From contig OU342804.1 in assembly GCA_910591455.2 (NCBI GenBank), positions 7,124,633-7,188,632 on the forward strand: a stretch of DNA of 64,000 bases. The letters run 5' to 3'. Position numbers and translations under genes: made by a program. This document shows positions 61,511-64,000 of this stretch, in pieces. Under the pieces are notes generated by a model, which saw only the letters and a list, made by a program, of their open reading frames with translations, was not told where the DNA came from and searched no databases. Each line of letters starts with the position of its first letter. Position 1 is the stretch's first letter. This DNA comes from Pholis gunnellus (lineage: Eukaryota > Chordata > Actinopteri > Perciformes > Pholidae).

Positions 61511-61796
61511 AAAGCTGCATTCTCTCTAATGACCACCAGGGGGCGACTCCTCTGGTTGTATAGAAGTCTATGAGAAAATGACTCTACTTCTCTCTTGATG
61601 TATTACCTCAGTAAACATTGTAAACATGAGTTTATGGTCTCAATCTCTAGTTTCAAGTCTTCTTCAACACAGCATGATGTTCATTTAGTAAATGATGGTC
61701 CATTTAGAGTCAAACAGACCATAAAGCAGGGGATGCTTTAGGGCGGGGCTTACAGTGATTGACAGGTCTCCCACCACGGCGTTGTCTGGTCGTGTT
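61511..61796 (-). repeat. Four-copy interspersed repeat, copy 4
   Basis: Reverse-oriented copy upstream of the tetraspanin exon, very close in sequence to copy 2 (CCAGGGGGCGACTCCTCTGG end, CATCATGCTG core). Confidence 0.9.
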
Positions 61797-61974
61797 TATT
61801 TCTTCCTGTCGTGTTTCTCTTGACTCAGCTGTTTTTTTCATCCGTCTCCAAACATTTAAATAAGGAGTTTTTGTCTGTGAGGTGTTGTTTGAATTTAATT
61901 AACAAGGTCACGCTAAGTGTTCCCGCTCTGACAGATGGTCACCAGACAGAGTCCAGACGTACCCACTCACTCAT

Positions 61975-61993
61975 GGTGTGTGTGTGTGTGTGC

Positions 61994-62028
<35 letters not shown>

Positions 62029-62046
62029 CGTGTGCGTGTGCGTGTG
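61975..62046 (+). repeat. (GT)n microsatellite with GC interruptions
   Basis: Interrupted GT/GC run upstream of the tetraspanin exon; source of a false ORF 61811-62230. Confidence 0.93.
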
Positions 62047-63373
62047 TCTGACTCATGAGGAGAAGAAGAGTTTGAGAAACAGGCAGTCAGCGGAGAGGGC
62101 GAGTCTGAGCTTGTCGGAGCAAATGAGCCAAGAAAATTGTGGGTTAAAGACAAAAGATGTGAGACTTTGGGAGCAAAGATTATTCAATGAAGGCAGCGAG
62201 TGTTCTATGATGAGATCTATAAACCTTTAAACCTCAAACTGGTGTCATGTTCTCCGTTGTTGTGGTGAAGACACAGTGTCAACTACTGCAGGCTAAATAC
62301 AGAGATTGTTGGGATAAGCTCCAATCTGTTTTTTAAATATGAATTTTGCCGTTCTAAGAAGACGTTTTTGGCCTCTAGAAGCGTTGGACGTTGGTACCGG
62401 GCGGCAAGCAAAGCGGGCGGGTCTAATTTCCAGCCTTGGGCCGACTCTGAGCTCCCACTCAGTGCTTAGTCATGGATCTCTCCGCATACACGTGTAATAA
62501 CTCACTGGTTCTGCCTACGCTGCTGCTGAGCTAAAGCGTGCTCCCCCGTGTTCTGCATCAGCCTCATTCTTTAAAAGCAAGTCACCATAAAAAAAGGAAG
62601 GTTGGCTTTAATTTCAAGCTCTAATTCTGTGTCCCGAGTGCCAACAACCAGCCTGCATTGTACTTAAATCAAAGGGCCGGTGTGTAGCATTCAGGGGTAT
62701 TAATAAGCGTTTTGTATCATCACCTGAAAACCAGAAGGGTTGTGTTTTTGTTACCTTAGGAGGTATTAAAGGACATGGAATTATTAGGGTCTCCTTCAGT
62801 TTAGAGCTGCAACAATCAGTCAATCAACAGAAGCTTTTATTACATTTATAAATATAAGGCCAAATGTTCTCTGGTTTCAGCCGCTCACATATGAAGGTTT
62901 GCAGCTCGTCTTCGTCATATGACGGTAAATTGAATATATTCGGGTTTTGCACTGTTGGTCAAACTGAAAAACTAAATTGTTTTTCACTTTTTTTACATTT
63001 TATCGACTGATTATAAGAAAATTATGATGGCTAGTTTCAACCCGACTTCAATTTGATATTCTTGACTTAATAACCTTCAACAAACCAGCACACGACATCA
63101 TCTGTTGGGCTCTGACTTTCATTTTAGAGTAGGGCATCGAACAATGGTTTTGGTTTTGTGCGTAAAATGAAAAAAGGAAGATTTTCCTATTTCTCAAAGT
63201 AAGGAATCAAAGAAAGTACTGTTTCGGTTCCGACACCAAAGAGTCATGTTTGTCACATTTATGTCTTTGTGAGAAAGCTTTAGATTTCAGTGTAACGACT
63301 TTTGTTGACTAAAACACGTCTCCTGCTGTTTGTTGTTGTCATATCTGACCTGAGATCTGCCGTCTCTTGCAGC

Positions 63374-63457
63374 ATGGGGGTCTACGAGGAGAAGAAGGAA
63401 ACGTGCGGAACCATCTGCCTGAAATACCTCCTGTTCGCGTTCAACTTTCTCTTTTGG
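63374..63457 (+). CDS. cd151: CD151-type tetraspanin, first coding exon only
   Basis: Tetraspanins of the CD151 group are four-pass plasma-membrane proteins that organise laminin-binding integrins. This exon encodes 28 residues starting MGVYEEKKETCGTICLKYLL and ending at the conserved FLFW of the first membrane segment, where tetraspanin genes usually have their first coding intron. The donor is TGG|GTAAGT at 63458. The acceptor TTGCAG ends at 63372, one base before the ATG, so at least one untranslated exon lies upstream. The TCG-LKYLLF pattern favours CD151 over TSPAN11. Teleosts often carry two cd151-like paralogues and 28 residues cannot separate them. No second coding exon was found before the right edge. 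Confidence 0.78.
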
Positions 63458-64000
63458 GTAAGTTTCCACTCTGGCACCGTTTATACACCGTTAATGTCGG
63501 TCTGGAGTGCTTCTCAAGCACCTGCATGTCTGACATTATCTGTTTATAATAACGTTTTACTCATCAAGTTAGTGGAGCAGATCTTTGGTGCACAGCAAGG
63601 CTAAAGAAGAAGAAGTCAGAGGAGGGCAAAAAGCACGAGCATACAAGCTTTAAACAAACGTACCGTGTTTTGAGGAGAAGGAATCCAATGATTTGTGTCT
63701 CAGTTTACAGGTCTGGCTCAGATTTCCTGTCACATTATGTTTGAGTTTTACCTCCAAATAAAGTCCTTTAGATAATCTGGCGACGTTTCTTTACGACCTG
63801 CCTGATTGTCTGACCGCTCTGACTTCATTTTAGGAGTTTTGTCGTGTTCCCAGATCTCAGCAATGACTAAATATTGTAGTATTTCTTACAATAGACAACT
63901 GAAATTATGTTTTTCCTTTAGAACAAAAAGACAGCAACACACATGCACAGAACATGCCCTCTTATGGACTTCATTATTTAGCTTTTTTCGTGGCATAAAT

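Noticed and set aside
54038..63372. tmem216 next to tmem138, as in mammals
   Set aside because: I looked for its hydrophobic segments on both strands and saw none in this region.

Overview
The window is vertebrate nuclear DNA, almost certainly from a ray-finned (teleost) fish. Genes are split by GT-AG introns, long (CA)n/(TA)n microsatellites are frequent, and many interspersed repeats of fish type are present. The encoded proteins are clearly vertebrate. No bacterial, phage, plasmid or CRISPR content was seen. All gene models were assembled by hand from translation, splice sites and reading-frame phase.

Layout: (1) Positions 1-33464, minus strand: ddb1, the CUL4 ubiquitin-ligase adaptor. 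The first 20 coding exons (about 817 codons) are present and the 3' end runs off the left edge. (2) 33465-35152: a divergent intergenic region of 1.7 kb with a palindromic ETS site near ddb1 and an RFX X-box-like site near cfap70. (3) 35153-49120, plus strand: a complete 25-exon cfap70 (formerly ttc18), an axonemal TPR protein of 1141 codons, with a minisatellite-encoded Glu-rich insert. (4) 49786-54037, minus strand: tmem138, a ciliary transition-zone membrane protein. It has four coding exons and exactly the mammalian length, but ACG stands where the start ATG should be. It is tail-to-tail with cfap70. (5) 54038-63372: repeat-rich non-coding DNA with a palindrome-bearing GTAACC minisatellite, a tRNA-like SINE head and a cluster of AT palindromes. 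(6) 63374-63457, plus strand: the first coding exon of a CD151-type tetraspanin, which continues beyond the right edge.

The genes do not form an operon. cfap70 and tmem138 both serve cilia, while ddb1 is a housekeeping DNA-repair and ubiquitin factor. From memory, the human region 11q12.2 also holds DDB1 and TMEM138, with TMEM216 next to TMEM138. Here ddb1 and tmem138 are linked, cfap70 lies between them, and no tmem216 was recognised.

The strongest observations are the missing ATG of tmem138, the in-frame minisatellite in cfap70, a cfap70 exon flanked by complementary (GT)n and (CA)n tracts, and several long perfect palindromes. I found no convincing new biological system.
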